Shown: in pieces, positions 40,060 through 49,762 of the stretch
How positions within the stretch are numbered: position 1 is the stretch's first letter
Layout: each line of letters opens with the position of its first letter
NCBI GenBank assembly: GCA_028705775.1
Contig: JAQWCW010000014.1
Span: 1 to 64,000 of the forward strand
Length of the DNA stretch: 64,000 nt
Direction of reading: 5' to 3'
Source of the DNA: Eubacteriales bacterium
GTDB taxonomy: Bacteria; Bacillota; Clostridia; Christensenellales; Aristaeellaceae
Program-made: the position numbers and the translations under genes
The notes under the pieces: generated by a model
What the model was told of the DNA's origin: nothing
Seen by the model: the letters and a program-made list of their open reading frames with translations, nothing else
The model's database searches: none

Positions 40060-40227
40060 TCTGTAATCCGCCTGCTTTGTTATTTGATTCAATGGTCGTC
40101 GTTATCAGCGCGATTCGAGCTGACATGGTTTCTTTAATGGATTGTGCTTATCATACCATAGCCGAATTTGCACCGCAAGGCGGATGAATGGCGGGAAGTA
40201 AAAACGCGTGTAGCGCTACAATACATC

Positions 40228-40384
40228 TTGGACAAATGAAAAAAAGAATGAAGGATAAGGCAGAATCGGTTATAGTTGAATTGCAGCCAACAAAAGCCGA
40301 AAGGAGCCTTACCCTTCATCAATAGCATAACACAAGACATGAGGTACAAGCAATCCCTGATGAACTATTCCCTCAAGCACGGTT
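40228..40384 (+). mobile_element. Truncated 5' end of an insertion sequence
   Basis: At 40339 an ATG opens MRYKQSLMNYSLKHG, which matches my memory of the N-terminus of IS3/IS481-like transposases, and the frame then breaks down. Just before it a 14-bp inverted repeat (40248-40261 and 40306-40319, one mismatch) could form the hairpin that shields an IS from outside transcription. The rest of the element is gone. Confidence 0.5.
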
Positions 40385-40425
40385 GTCCATTCTCAGTTCA
40401 TAATGCATTTTAATCATTTTAATAA

Positions 40426-40464
40426 AAAATCACCGCAGCTTTACATCAAAACTGCGGTGATTTT
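40426..40464. terminator. Perfect 13-bp hairpin, probable bidirectional terminator
   Basis: AAAATCACCGCAG and its exact complement with a 13-base spacer, A and T runs outside. Confidence 0.65.
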
Positions 40465-40896
40465 CATGGTGCGAGTGGTGTTATAGGATTTAGACGCAAA
40501 ACCAATAAACGCAATGGTTTCAGGACATCAAAAAGCAGTATTTACTCGAAAAAAGTGCAGAATCAATATCAAAATGAGGCGTTCCGCAAAACAGTGGGAC
40601 GCTTTCTATATAAAAACAAAGGCGATTAAACGTGGTTTCAACAAAACAATTCAACAATTCATACTATTAAGGTTTGCATTGACAAAACTGATGCCTTATG
40701 GTAATAATAAATTGTAAAAACGCCATTTTGGTGTACAACCAATTATAACTATGATCCTATCATAATGTCTTTCTCAGCGGGTGACAGAAGGCTTGATAGC
40801 AAGAACAGCGACGCAGCTCCCGCGCCATTGATACATATGGCAGAACCACTGTACACCCGACGCGTCGATATCGTGTACGCAAGAGGAGGAAACACA
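40465..40896. other. AT-rich stretch without a recognised gene
   Basis: Lies between the IS remnant and the surface-protein gene. Its open frames lack ribosome sites. The surface-protein promoter is presumably in here, but I cannot place it. Confidence 0.4.
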
Positions 40897-43800
40897 ATGA
40901 GATATTTTACCAGCATCGGAAAGGCATTAAAGTTGATTTCCGTTCTCCTGCTTGCATCGCTGCTCCTGCTCGCGCTGCCATTTAGCTCAGCCCGTGCCGT
41001 CGGGCTGGACGACGCGCTGGCTTCTATGATCTGGGACATCGTAGACCCCTCCATAGGCTCCCCTTGGGAGCAGGAGCTCAAGCAAGTCTTTGTTGACGCC
41101 ACGGGCATCACATCGTCCACCGCCACTGATGGCATCAAATGGTTTCCCGACAACCAAATGACCGATGTGGTAAGGTCGTGGGGCGGCAGCGCCCTTAATG
41201 TGACCAGCACGCTGCCCGACACGCACACGCCGGGACAGGCAGAGCTTGTGGCGACCACAGTCTCCACCTCCGCCACTTCAGAAACGACCTATACCAGCTA
41301 CACCGCCTCCAATGTGCCCACCGTCGAGCTTGTTGTGAAGCGATCGACGGTTCTACCGCTCAACCCCGCCACCGACGAATACCACGTCTACACGGGCGAG
41401 GCGCTGCGCTATGTCATGAATTGTTTTAACGCCAATGTGAAAGGCAACCTGTATCTCGAAAAAAGCATCGACCTTAACGGACGATTTTACGATTGGGGCA
41501 CTGCCAGGCTGGTGCAGGGGCAGGGCTTTTATGGGCAGGGTCATACCATTTACAATCTGCGCGCGGCAGAGTTCGAGCCGAGCACATCGCGCGTGGGCTT
41601 TATCACGACGGGGGACAGCGGAATCACGGTTAACAACGTGGCGTTTCAAACGGGTTATCTGTGCAACCGCTCGCCGTCGACCAACACGGTAGCACGCACG
41701 GGACTCATTGCAGTTCTTGGCACAGGCGCTTTCGACATCCGCGACATGCGCGCGACCAATATGACCGTAGTGAGCGGAACCGAAAACGCCGCCGTTTTGA
41801 TTGGCAGGAGCAACGACGGTACCGTGACGACCGCGCGTGACGTCACGCGCTGTTTTGTGACCAATAGCAAGGTGTTTGGCACGAACCATGTTGCTTCCCT
41901 GTCAAGCTGCATGTTCAAGGTCGATTATGACCGCTGCTTTTCCACAGGCTGTACGGTCATATCCACTGGTACGCACTCTGGCGGGCTGGTTTCCTGCGGA
42001 AATACTGTGGACTTCACCAATTGCTTTACCGATGTTTCCCTGTATGGCTCTGTAGACACAGGCGTGTTTATCGGTCTTGTGGACGGCGATGAAAACAGCT
42101 TCACCGGATGCTACGCAACAGGCTTCATCGACGGTTCAAACAGCATAGGCGGCTTTATCGGCACCATTTCGGACGGCTCCTGCCCCATCGCTTTCAACCA
42201 ATGCTACTCCACCGCGCTGGTCGGTCTGCGCAAGGGCGGTCGGTCGATGGGCGGCTTTGTGGGTAGGTTCAAAAGCCGCAGCAATCCAACCGTCACCTTG
42301 AACGAATGCTATGCTGCAGGCGAGGTGGGCAGCACGGACACTGACCTTTCAGGCGATCCCGCCACGGACGAGCAATCGCAGCTCTGCGGCGGCTTCATCG
42401 GCGATTGCAATTTGAACGCGCCTCCGGCTCAGCCGTCCCTTACGCTCACCGAATGCTATTACGACAAGCAGACCACCGCCATGCGCGAATGGAGTACAGG
42501 TCGCAGGCAGAATACAGCCGGTTTGGTCGGCGCGCCCGTGGGCGTTTTAACAACCGATACGGTCAAGGCAGGCAATGGGCTGCTATCCACCTCTTTTGCG
42601 TTCGGACACGGTTTTCAGCGCTTTTCTACCGCTTCCGCATGGGATTACTCCGTCCCTGAGCACTATCCTGAGTTGTCGGTGTTCAAAAACGCGCAGACGG
42701 CGGACTGGGGCAGCCAAAGGATTGCCAACCACGTAATCGCCTATTCGCTGGCATCCACCTGCGGCGTGCAGCTGGATACATGGGAGCATGGTCTGGACGT
42801 CGCCACAGGCAAGATTGGTACATCGGGCGAGGCGCTTGATCCCAAGGTATATTGCACCGTGCGCGACCTTACCAGCGGCTTTAATCTCACGGACTATGAG
42901 GTCGTTCTATGGGAGCGGGTCGGCAACGAGGAGAGCAATGTAGCATTACCAAGCAAGGTAACCATTCTGGGCGAGGTGTACGACGTACTCTCGCTGAAAA
43001 ACCAGAACGGCTCGTGGATGTGCGACAGCTTGGTTCCGGGCATCGAGTGGCTGCGCGTGACCTGTGAGGCGGGAACGGGATCGGATAAAATGACAGCCAC
43101 TAGTCGCCTGCGCGTGATTCCTACAGCCAGCATCGAGGCCGGCAAGAGCGCGGTGGTGGTGTACAAGTACGACCATGCCGACGATGTGGAGCTGCTGTTT
43201 TCCAACGCAGCGAGGCTGGCAGTAAACATGGCCGACATCACGACAGGACCCTATCCTGACGTCGAGGGTCAAGCCAACCCGCTTACCACACGGCAGAACA
43301 CGCTGATTGCCAACAGGCGCATGCCGCCATACACAAGCTTTAACGCGGGCAACGATCAATACGCCTATGTGGACACGAACTATATGAGCACGAGCCCATC
43401 CGACAACGCGCAGGACAGTGAGCTGTATGTTTACGCCTACGAGATCACAGGCTTCGGGCCTGACAACGAGATTCTTTACGATGATAACAGCTTTATCCCG
43501 CTGGTGACGCCGCTCTCCAAAAGCGGCACACCCACGGCCTTTGGTATGCAGCTCAACGGCTACGATGCCTTTGGCGATTATAACCAGCGTTATCTGATTA
43601 TCTACTATTGGCGGCTGAGTGACAAGCGGGTGTTACAGGACTCCAAGATTATCCGCCGCGCCTCGGTTCCCTTTCATTTGGATTTGAACCTGTACTACAA
43701 CGTCATCGCGGCTGCAAACCTGTACCCCACAGGCGGCTATCTGTATACGGGCGTGGATCGGACGTCCACCCCCATCCTGAGCGATTTTTCCGCCTTTGAA

Positions 43801-44622
43801 ACGGCGGCGCAGCAAGCCGCCACGGTGAGCGGACTGGCAGACTACAAGCAGCACGCTCAGGCTGCGTGGAAGATTAAAGACTCCACCGAGACCATCACAA
43901 GCGTAACGCTAACGGTTCTGGTCAGCGATACGGAAAGCTACAGCGCCACCGTCGCAAACCCTGTGCCCGGCACACTCATCACCGTACCATGCGTCGAATA
44001 CCGCATCGTTTACAGAAACGGCAAGTTTTACACCATTCCGGAAGCCCTCAACAGGGTATATCGAATAAATCAGGACGCGGTTACCGGTGCATGGTATGTG
44101 AATTTCACCAAGACAGACGAGCTTGGACAGTTTTATTTGCTCAACGATGTGGAATCCGATCTACGGGTGGATGTGGTGGTGCAGTCAAGAACCATGGGAG
44201 GGCTCGAACTATCCAAAACGGTAACAGGGCCTCAGGCTGATCTTACCCGTGAGTTCACTTTTCAGGTCACCTTCAGCGATGGTGGCACGTACTCCTATTA
44301 TGGCAGTAGGAGCGGAACGCTGCAAAGCGGCGGGAAATTGACGCTAAGCCACGGTCAAAGCGTGACCTTTAGCGGCATTCCTATGGGGGTCTCGTATTCG
44401 GTACGGGAATTGGAAGCGAATAAGAACGGTTATGTTACCACCGCTACCCGTGCTGTGGGAACTATAAGTGCGGGCACGACAGTCACAGCCGCTTTTGAAA
44501 ATCGGTTGACGCCGCCGCCTCCAAAGACCGGAGATTCCATGCCGATATGGGTCTTGACGCTGCTGGTACTCCTATGCGGCGGAAGTCTTGTATGGCTGTA
44601 CAGAAAAGCACGCAGAACGTGA
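40897..44622 (+). CDS. Large cell-wall-anchored surface protein (sortase substrate)
   Basis: 1241 residues from the ATG at 40897 (GAGGAGG upstream). A long signal peptide (about 1-33) leads to an extracellular chain. Around residues 230-540 there are repeated Gly-rich motifs such as SGGLVSCGN, IGGFIGTISDGS and MGGFVGRFKSR, typical of GLUG-like adhesin repeats. A Cna-B/pilin-like beta domain (about 1090-1205; begins GGLELSKTVTG) precedes the sorting signal PKTGD (1209-1213), a hydrophobic span and a basic tail. It is likely covalently attached to the wall. No sortase gene is nearby. Codon use differs from the housekeeping genes (fewer AT-ending, more GTG/CTG), suggesting acquisition. Adhesion is inferred. 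Confidence 0.85.
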   Translation: MRYFTSIGKALKLISVLLLASLLLLALPFSSARAVGLDDALASMIWDIVDPSIGSPWEQELKQVFVDATGITSSTATDGIKWFPDNQMTDVVRSWGGSALNVTSTLPDTHTPGQAELVATTVSTSATSETTYTSYTASNVPTVELVVKRSTVLPLNPATDEYHVYTGEALRYVMNCFNANVKGNLYLEKSIDLNGRFYDWGTARLVQGQGFYGQGHTIYNLRAAEFEPSTSRVGFITTGDSGITVNNVAFQTGYLCNRSPSTNTVARTGLIAVLGTGAFDIRDMRATNMTVVSGTENAAVLIGRSNDGTVTTARDVTRCFVTNSKVFGTNHVASLSSCMFKVDYDRCFSTGCTVISTGTHSGGLVSCGNTVDFTNCFTDVSLYGSVDTGVFIGLVDGDENSFTGCYATGFIDGSNSIGGFIGTISDGSCPIAFNQCYSTALVGLRKGGRSMGGFVGRFKSRSNPTVTLNECYAAGEVGSTDTDLSGDPATDEQSQLCGGFIGDCNLNAPPAQPSLTLTECYYDKQTTAMREWSTGRRQNTAGLVGAPVGVLTTDTVKAGNGLLSTSFAFGHGFQRFSTASAWDYSVPEHYPELSVFKNAQTADWGSQRIANHVIAYSLASTCGVQLDTWEHGLDVATGKIGTSGEALDPKVYCTVRDLTSGFNLTDYEVVLWERVGNEESNVALPSKVTILGEVYDVLSLKNQNGSWMCDSLVPGIEWLRVTCEAGTGSDKMTATSRLRVIPTASIEAGKSAVVVYKYDHADDVELLFSNAARLAVNMADITTGPYPDVEGQANPLTTRQNTLIANRRMPPYTSFNAGNDQYAYVDTNYMSTSPSDNAQDSELYVYAYEITGFGPDNEILYDDNSFIPLVTPLSKSGTPTAFGMQLNGYDAFGDYNQRYLIIYYWRLSDKRVLQDSKIIRRASVPFHLDLNLYYNVIAAANLYPTGGYLYTGVDRTSTPILSDFSAFETAAQQAATVSGLADYKQHAQAAWKIKDSTETITSVTLTVLVSDTESYSATVANPVPGTLITVPCVEYRIVYRNGKFYTIPEALNRVYRINQDAVTGAWYVNFTKTDELGQFYLLNDVESDLRVDVVVQSRTMGGLELSKTVTGPQADLTREFTFQVTFSDGGTYSYYGSRSGTLQSGGKLTLSHGQSVTFSGIPMGVSYSVRELEANKNGYVTTATRAVGTISAGTTVTAAFENRLTPPPPKTGDSMPIWVLTLLVLLCGGSLVWLYRKARRT

Positions 44623-44707
44623 AGCGGTAGCAATCATATGCATAAATAGAATAATCCATCCCTCCAATTCTTTTTATGAGGTGTCTATGTGCCGCACTTT
44701 CATTGTG

Positions 44708-44739
44708 AAAGCCGATGAGGTGACCTCTTCGGCTTTTTA
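44708..44739 (+). terminator. Terminator of the surface-protein gene
   Basis: AAAGCCGA and TCGGCTTT arms with an inner AGG/CCT pair, followed by TTTTAT. Confidence 0.75.
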
Positions 44740-44991
44740 TACGCACACGGAGCGCCGAGCTTTTCGAATAGCTACCTTCGACCCACAGTTTATGCTCATA
44801 GTCAAGGTGCATGTCACGCTTCGCCGCGCCCATGTTTCGGCAGGTGGGCTTCGCTCATCATGCATGGCGACGTGTTTTTGAACACCACCGACGGCACGCT
44901 TCCCGATTAAGGCTAAGGAGAAAGAACTAAGCCGATGCGTAACGAAAAACGTGTTCGAGGGTATTGACGAAGAGCTAAAAAAACGAGTAAG
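44740..44991. other. Intergenic remnant without a recognised gene
   Basis: A few short frames (for example GDVFLNTTDGTLPD before a stop near 44910) look like debris of a lost gene, but nothing can be named. Confidence 0.3.
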
Positions 44992-45021
44992 AAAAAACCC
45001 TGTAACCGTTGAGCTACAAGG
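44992..45021 (-). terminator. Terminator of the tRNA-Thr/tRNA-Pro unit
   Basis: On the minus strand a 7-bp stem CCTTGTA/TACAGGG with a 10-base loop is followed by TTTTTTC. Confidence 0.6.
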
Positions 45022-45031
45022 CTTTTCTTGT

Positions 45032-45108
45032 TGGTCGAGGTGACAGGATTTGAACCTGCGACCTTTTGGTCCCGAACCAAACGCGCTACCAAACTGCGCT
45101 ACACCTCG
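45032..45108 (-). tRNA. tRNA-Pro (anticodon CGG)
   Basis: Acceptor CGAGGTG pairs with CACCTCG; anticodon stem TTTGG/CCAAA with loop TTCGGGA gives CGG. T arm GTTCAAATC; CCA encoded. It lies 6 bases after tRNA-Thr on the same strand. Confidence 0.95.
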
Positions 45109-45114
45109 ATACGC

Positions 45115-45190
45115 TGGAGCCAATGAAGGGACTCGAACCCTTGACCTGCGGTTTACGAAACCGCTGCTCTACCAACTGAGCCACATTGGC
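45115..45190 (-). tRNA. tRNA-Thr (anticodon CGT)
   Basis: Acceptor GCCAATG pairs with CATTGGC; anticodon stem GCGGT/ACCGC with loop TTCGTAA gives CGT. T arm GTTCGAGTC; CCA encoded. Confidence 0.95.
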
Positions 45191-45385
45191 ATTTCCAGAA
45201 CGGATGTTAGTATAGCACAGAGAAAGTATTTTGTCTAGCACAAGATTACGGCTGTAAGGCAAATTTCGTCGAACATTTTACAAGCTGCCCGTCAGAACAG
45301 CAGCCGAATACCGGCAAAGCAGGATAAAGAAGGTAAGCCGTTTCGGCATTGCAGGCGGAAATGCCGGAACGAAAGCATTGAGCGC

Positions 45386-45414
45386 TTGAAAATGTGCGTT
45401 TACACGCATATAAT
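45386..45414 (+). promoter_or_regulatory. Promoter of the two-HTH regulator
   Basis: TTGAAA and TATAAT with a 17-base spacer, 31 bases before the ATG. Confidence 0.7.
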
Positions 45415-45445
45415 ATAGACGGATAAACGATTAAGGACGGACAAA

Positions 45446-46660
45446 ATGAAATATATATCGACGAAGGAAGCTGCCGAAAAATGGGGCGTTTCAATACGCA
45501 ACGTGCAAAGACTGCTTAGCGAAAGCCGAATCGAGGGCGCAAAACGGTACGGCAATTACTGGATGATTCCTGAAGGCAGCGAGAAGCCGCTCGACCCAAG
45601 GCACGCGCAGAAGGAGCATTGCGGCGAAACGCCGTTTTTCACCCTGCCGCGCAAATGTCCCGTGCTGATGAAAACAACCATATACTGTCATGCCGGTGAG
45701 GGCGACTTTACGGCGAAAGCGCTGGAAAGCGATACGGAGGCGCAAGCCCTCTTTGCATCTGAACTTGCGTATTTTCGCGGCGAAACCGAAAAAGCGGAGG
45801 CGCTTGCGGATGAGCTGCTGCAAAGCTGCCGCCGCAGAGATATGCAAATCGGCTGCGGCTTCATACTATGCCTTTGCGCGATGTACGAGGGAAGCGCCGC
45901 AAAATGGAGCAGGGCGCGCAAAGCGATAGCCGAAACAAAGTGCGACAACGAAGGCGAGGCGGCGATTCGTGATTTTGTTATCGCTGCGGCGGACAGCGGG
46001 CTGTACGACAAAAGCAGCTTCCCCGAATGGCTGCGCGACGGATGCTTCGACCCCCTGCCGTTCGACTGCTATCCATTCGCGCAGGTTGTTTACCTGAAAT
46101 ACCTCCTGCTCGAAAAAGGCGACCCCGACATATCGTTCATCTGCGGGCCGCTCATTTCTCAATGCCGCGCAGAGGGCGCAGTGCTTGCTGAAATCTACTG
46201 CCGGCTTATAACCGCCGTCGGCTTCCATGACAGGGGAGAAAGCAGGCGCGCCGCCGAGCAAATCGACGCCGCAATCGCCCTCGCCCTTCCGGACAGGCTG
46301 TACGCGCCGCTTGCCGAGGAGCGCAGCGAGCTTGGAATAATGCTTGACGAGCGCTTATCGCTTGCGGATAAAAATGCCGCGAAAGCCGTTGTGAGGCTGC
46401 ACAAAAGGCTTATGCAGGGCTGGACTGTGGTTTGCAAGCTGGTTCGGGGAATCAAATACGCATCGGAGCTGACGCAGCGGGAGCATCACGCGGCAAAGCT
46501 TGCCGCAAAGGGCTTAAGCAACGCCGAAATTGCCGAGCGAATGGGCGTATCGCTAAACACGGTCAAGAGATACATCGGCGGCGCGATAAGCAAAACCGGA
46601 GCGGCAGACCGAAGGGAGCTTTCAGCATTCATAGCCCTTGAGGGCGAAACGCTCCCCTGA
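45446..46660 (+). CDS. Regulator with MerR/excisionase-like N-terminal and LuxR-type C-terminal HTH
   Basis: 404 residues with two DNA-binding modules. Residues 1-45 (STKEAAEKWGVSIRNVQRLL then GNYWMIPEG) match HTH_17/excisionase-type helix-turn-helix domains. Residues about 340-395 (LTQREHHAAKLAAKGLSNAE then IAERMGVSLNTVKRYI) are a LuxR/GerE HTH. The middle 250 residues are helical and Ala/Glu-rich, resembling the TPR-like sensor part of LuxR/MalT regulators. It has its own promoter. The next gene downstream is the secreted-protein fragment interrupted by the island, so that gene is a plausible target. Confidence 0.78.
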   Translation: MKYISTKEAAEKWGVSIRNVQRLLSESRIEGAKRYGNYWMIPEGSEKPLDPRHAQKEHCGETPFFTLPRKCPVLMKTTIYCHAGEGDFTAKALESDTEAQALFASELAYFRGETEKAEALADELLQSCRRRDMQIGCGFILCLCAMYEGSAAKWSRARKAIAETKCDNEGEAAIRDFVIAAADSGLYDKSSFPEWLRDGCFDPLPFDCYPFAQVVYLKYLLLEKGDPDISFICGPLISQCRAEGAVLAEIYCRLITAVGFHDRGESRRAAEQIDAAIALALPDRLYAPLAEERSELGIMLDERLSLADKNAAKAVVRLHKRLMQGWTVVCKLVRGIKYASELTQREHHAAKLAAKGLSNAEIAERMGVSLNTVKRYIGGAISKTGAADRRELSAFIALEGETLP

Positions 46661-46879
46661 CTCGTTATCCTTTTTTGCCCCTTTTAGGGTGAATACAAAG
46701 CCGAAAAAATACCCTATACTGTTAATAAGCAAAGGTATAGAGGTTCTTTTATCGTACCGGTGCAGCAATACGCTTACCGCAGACGGCAAATATCTTTATA
46801 TCCGTGAGATAAACCTGATATGCGAAGCCCGATACGCGCTTCCGCAAGTTTAAGCAAACATTTGAAAGGAGCAATGAAA

Positions 46880-47206
46880 ATGAGGAAGATTATTTCTAGG
46901 GTTCTCAGCGTCGCGGCGGCAGCCGTTCTGCTGCTGACAGCAATGCCAGCCCTGTCGGACAATGCCGAGAAAGCACCGGAGATTCCCGGAATCAACGACG
47001 CGTTGATGGAAATCAATCCGTCACCTTACATCGGATTAGGTTCTATAACAGACAATCCGTTTTCCGACTCCGACGATTCGCTTAACGAAAGCTTAAGGTT
47101 TAATATTCAGCTGCACAGCGGCAATCCGAATTTAAGCGAAAGCATTCCCTTAACGATATCGCGAAACAGAGACAGCGAGGTAAGCCTTTATGAAGGTCAA
47201 GCTTGA
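46880..47206 (+). CDS. Secreted protein, probably the 5' part of a gene split by the island
   Basis: 108 residues from the ATG at 46880 (AAAGGAG 8 bases upstream). A clear signal peptide (MRKIISRVLSVAAAAVLLLT, then AMPALS) is followed by a Ser/Asp/Asn-rich mature chain. The last 10 or so codons (about 47175-47206) overlap the start and ribosome site of the next small ORF, and the base composition changes there. I infer that the authentic gene continued into sequence now found beyond about 53.35 kb. A short complete secreted protein is the alternative. Confidence 0.55.
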   Translation: MRKIISRVLSVAAAAVLLLTAMPALSDNAEKAPEIPGINDALMEINPSPYIGLGSITDNPFSDSDDSLNESLRFNIQLHSGNPNLSESIPLTISRNRDSEVSLYEGQA

Positions 47207-47477
47207 TAGCTATTATCTCAATGTTCTGATAAAGGGCTTATACACACAGCGAACCAATTATGACGAAGAAACCAACAGCAATATTGATACGCTTCTTCTT
47301 CGGTTGGTAGATGAAAGCGACAAGCTGAAACTTAGCCGAAAAAAGAAGATTGTCTTTCAGCCGGACGAAATCAAGCTTATTCGCACCTGTCTGTCCGATT
47401 GGAGGAATGAGCAGATACAAGCCGAAAAGGAAGATGCTGTTGAGGTTATCAGCGAGCTTCTTGAAAAGTTCATATAG
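47190..47477 (+). CDS. Small hypothetical protein at the left end of the island
   Basis: 95 residues, charged and helical, no cysteine: LDSYYLNVLIKGLYTQRTNY at the start, then KKIVFQPDEIKLIRTCLSDW. GAGG precedes the ATG. I do not recognise a family with confidence; the style fits small accessory proteins of clostridial mobilizable elements. A terminator follows 10 bases after its stop. Confidence 0.55.
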   Translation: MKVKLDSYYLNVLIKGLYTQRTNYDEETNSNIDTLLLRLVDESDKLKLSRKKKIVFQPDEIKLIRTCLSDWRNEQIQAEKEDAVEVISELLEKFI

Positions 47478-47486
47478 CAAACCGAG

Positions 47487-47520
47487 AAACTGCTGTCAGC
47501 CGATAGCAGTTTTCTTTTTT
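47487..47520 (+). terminator. Terminator after the first island gene
   Basis: AAACTGCT/AGCAGTTT stem followed by TCTTTTTT. Confidence 0.8.
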
Positions 47521-47585
47521 CAGGTAGAGTTCAAGAAGTCAAGAAATTGGCAGTATAGTCGAAGTGGGCTTTTTTGTGAAACCCA

Positions 47586-47614
47586 TTGCGGAAACGCTAT
47601 AATTGTGCTATAAT
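47586..47614 (+). promoter_or_regulatory. Promoter of the restriction-modification operon
   Basis: TTGCGG and TATAAT (47609-47614) with a 17-base spacer. A second TATAAT at 47598-47603 overlaps the spacer, so the start region may be double or controlled by the XRE protein. Confidence 0.55.
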
Positions 47615-47648
47615 ACAGGCAATGGCACTTTATACTGGAGGTCTTATG

Positions 47649-47876
47649 ATGTCTTTTTCGGATAAAATTACCATATTGAGGAAGAAATCGTTCCTTACAC
47701 AAACAGAATTTGCAAAAGAATTGAATGTTTCATTTACAACCGTTAATCGTTGGGAAAACGGAAAAGCGATGCCTAATCTTGGAGCAATGAAACGAACTAA
47801 AGCTTTTTGCGAAGAGACCTCTTTTCCATATGAGGAAATAGAAAATGAATGGATAACTCATTCTTCCAAAGAATAG
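47649..47876 (+). CDS. XRE-family HTH protein, likely R-M controller
   Basis: 75 residues, almost entirely one lambda-repressor-like HTH: KITILRKKSFLTQTEFAKEL then NVSFTTVNRWENGKAMP. The start at 47649 is favoured because GGAGG lies 7 bases before it. It is the first gene of the restriction-modification unit, 20 bases ahead of the methylase. That position is typical of C proteins, which delay endonuclease expression. Alternatively it is a general element repressor. Confidence 0.78.
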   Translation: MSFSDKITILRKKSFLTQTEFAKELNVSFTTVNRWENGKAMPNLGAMKRTKAFCEETSFPYEEIENEWITHSSKE

Positions 47877-47896
47877 AATAGTTGGAGAGATAATAT

Positions 47897-49762
47897 ATGC
47901 GCTACCTTGGCAACAAAGAGTCTATTGTCCCAGAAATTCAGGCATTATTAGAAGATAAGGGTATTTTTCAAAATGGTCTTTCTCTCTTTGATGCTTTTTG
48001 CGGTTCTGGCTCCGTATCAGACTGTTTCAAAGAAAAATATAACATCATAATCAATGATAATTTATCGTGGTCTGTCATATATACGCACGGCAGAATTTGT
48101 GCATCGTCTTGCTCTTTTTCTTTGCTTGGGTTTGACCCATTCGAATATCTAAATGGCAATGATTGTCGGATGGAAAGATTTATATACAAAACTTATGCAC
48201 CAACAGAAACGCAAAGAATGTATTTCACTCCCGAAAATGCTGGGCGAATTGATTATTTCCGTTGGCAGATTGAGGAATGGAAACAAAGCGACAAACTCAC
48301 TGACGATGAATACTGCTATTTACTGGCTTGCCTAATCGAATCCGTTTCTGATGTTTCTAATACCGCAGGCGTATATGGAGCGTTTTTGAAAAAATGGGAT
48401 TCAAGAGCACTGAAACCCATTTTATTTAACAAGGTTGATTTTCTCAATGTGCCACATAGGTCGCTGAAAAGCTATAATGCTAAAATTGAGAATATCATCG
48501 CAGATGTCGAGTGCGACATTCTATATTTAGACCCGCCCTACACTCAAAATCAATATGGAACCCAGTATCATCTGCTGGAAACATTGGTCTTGGACGACAA
48601 TCCACCTGTTAGCAAAGTCACAGGGTCGAGAAGCACCTCCCCTATGAGATCTGATTGGTCGAAGGAATACAAAGCTAACATATTATTTGATTTACTGGTG
48701 GCAAAAACACAGGCTAAATATATTATTCTCAGCTACAACAACGATGGGTTAATGTCGAAAAAATATATTGAGGCGACACTAAAGCGTTATGGAAAGCCTG
48801 AGACTTATGTATGTCGAAAGATTTCCTATAAGAAATATCAGAACTGGAAATCTCAAAATGAAAAGCCACATTTTGAATATTTGTTTTTTGTTGAAAAGAA
48901 ACCAGCATCTGAGGTTTATTACGAAGCACCACTGAACTATATCGGAAACAAATCCAAGGTTATATCAAATATCATACGCTATCAGCCGGTTGATTTCGAC
49001 AGATTTATTGATACATTCGGGGGCGGTTTTAATGTGGGCATCAATATTTCTGCACCAAATGTAGTTTATAATGATATAAATCATATTGTAATGGGGATAA
49101 TTCGGTCACTAAAAGAATGTAATACCTATGAATATCTCTTATACATGAACCGAGTTATTAAGAAGTTTGGTTTAGAAAAATCTAATGCCGAGGCCTACAA
49201 CTCAGCGAGGAATTATTACAACTCGTTGCCCACAGAAAAGCGTGACCCAAGGTTGCTGCTGACGATCATCCTTTATGGCTTTCAACAACAAATTAGATTT
49301 AATGGCCAACACGATTTCAATAATCCGGTTGGCATGAGATGGTTTAATGACAAGGTTCTTGAAAAGATGATTAGCTTTTCAAGAAAAATAAAAGAAGGAA
49401 AACATGAATTTCTTAGTTGCGATTATTCAGAGCTTCGTGATGAGATTACTCCATCGACATTTGTCTACTTCGATCCTCCGTACACCTTAACAACGGGGGC
49501 ATATAATGATGGCAAACGAGGCTTTAACGGTTGGAATGACAAGTTAGAATCTGATCTGTTTGCATTTGCCGATGAATTAAATAACAAGGGGATTCATTTT
49601 ATGCTTTCCTATGTTGTTGAACACAAGGGAAAAACAAACAAAAACCTATTGGACTGGATTCAAAAACAAGGATATACACTTATTCATTTAGATGACATTG
49701 TTGGGATTTCAGGAAGCCGAAGGAAGGAGGTTTTGATAATAAACTATGCAATACAGAAATAA
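47897..49762 (+). CDS. Fused double D12-class DNA adenine-N6 methyltransferase
   Basis: 621 residues containing two complete Dam-like domains. Domain 1 (1-335): MRYLGNKESIVPEI, SAM-binding FDAFCGSGSVSDCF, catalytic LDPPYTQNQYG. Domain 2 (about 340-621): LNYIGNKSKVISNI, FIDTFGGGFNVGI, catalytic FDPPYTLTTGAYN. Such fusions (as in M.FokI) methylate the two strands of an asymmetric site, each domain handling one. It protects DNA from the endonuclease encoded next, whose start overlaps its last codons. The gene is markedly AT-rich compared with its chromosomal surroundings. Confidence 0.9.
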   Translation: MRYLGNKESIVPEIQALLEDKGIFQNGLSLFDAFCGSGSVSDCFKEKYNIIINDNLSWSVIYTHGRICASSCSFSLLGFDPFEYLNGNDCRMERFIYKTYAPTETQRMYFTPENAGRIDYFRWQIEEWKQSDKLTDDEYCYLLACLIESVSDVSNTAGVYGAFLKKWDSRALKPILFNKVDFLNVPHRSLKSYNAKIENIIADVECDILYLDPPYTQNQYGTQYHLLETLVLDDNPPVSKVTGSRSTSPMRSDWSKEYKANILFDLLVAKTQAKYIILSYNNDGLMSKKYIEATLKRYGKPETYVCRKISYKKYQNWKSQNEKPHFEYLFFVEKKPASEVYYEAPLNYIGNKSKVISNIIRYQPVDFDRFIDTFGGGFNVGINISAPNVVYNDINHIVMGIIRSLKECNTYEYLLYMNRVIKKFGLEKSNAEAYNSARNYYNSLPTEKRDPRLLLTIILYGFQQQIRFNGQHDFNNPVGMRWFNDKVLEKMISFSRKIKEGKHEFLSCDYSELRDEITPSTFVYFDPPYTLTTGAYNDGKRGFNGWNDKLESDLFAFADELNNKGIHFMLSYVVEHKGKTNKNLLDWIQKQGYTLIHLDDIVGISGSRRKEVLIINYAIQK

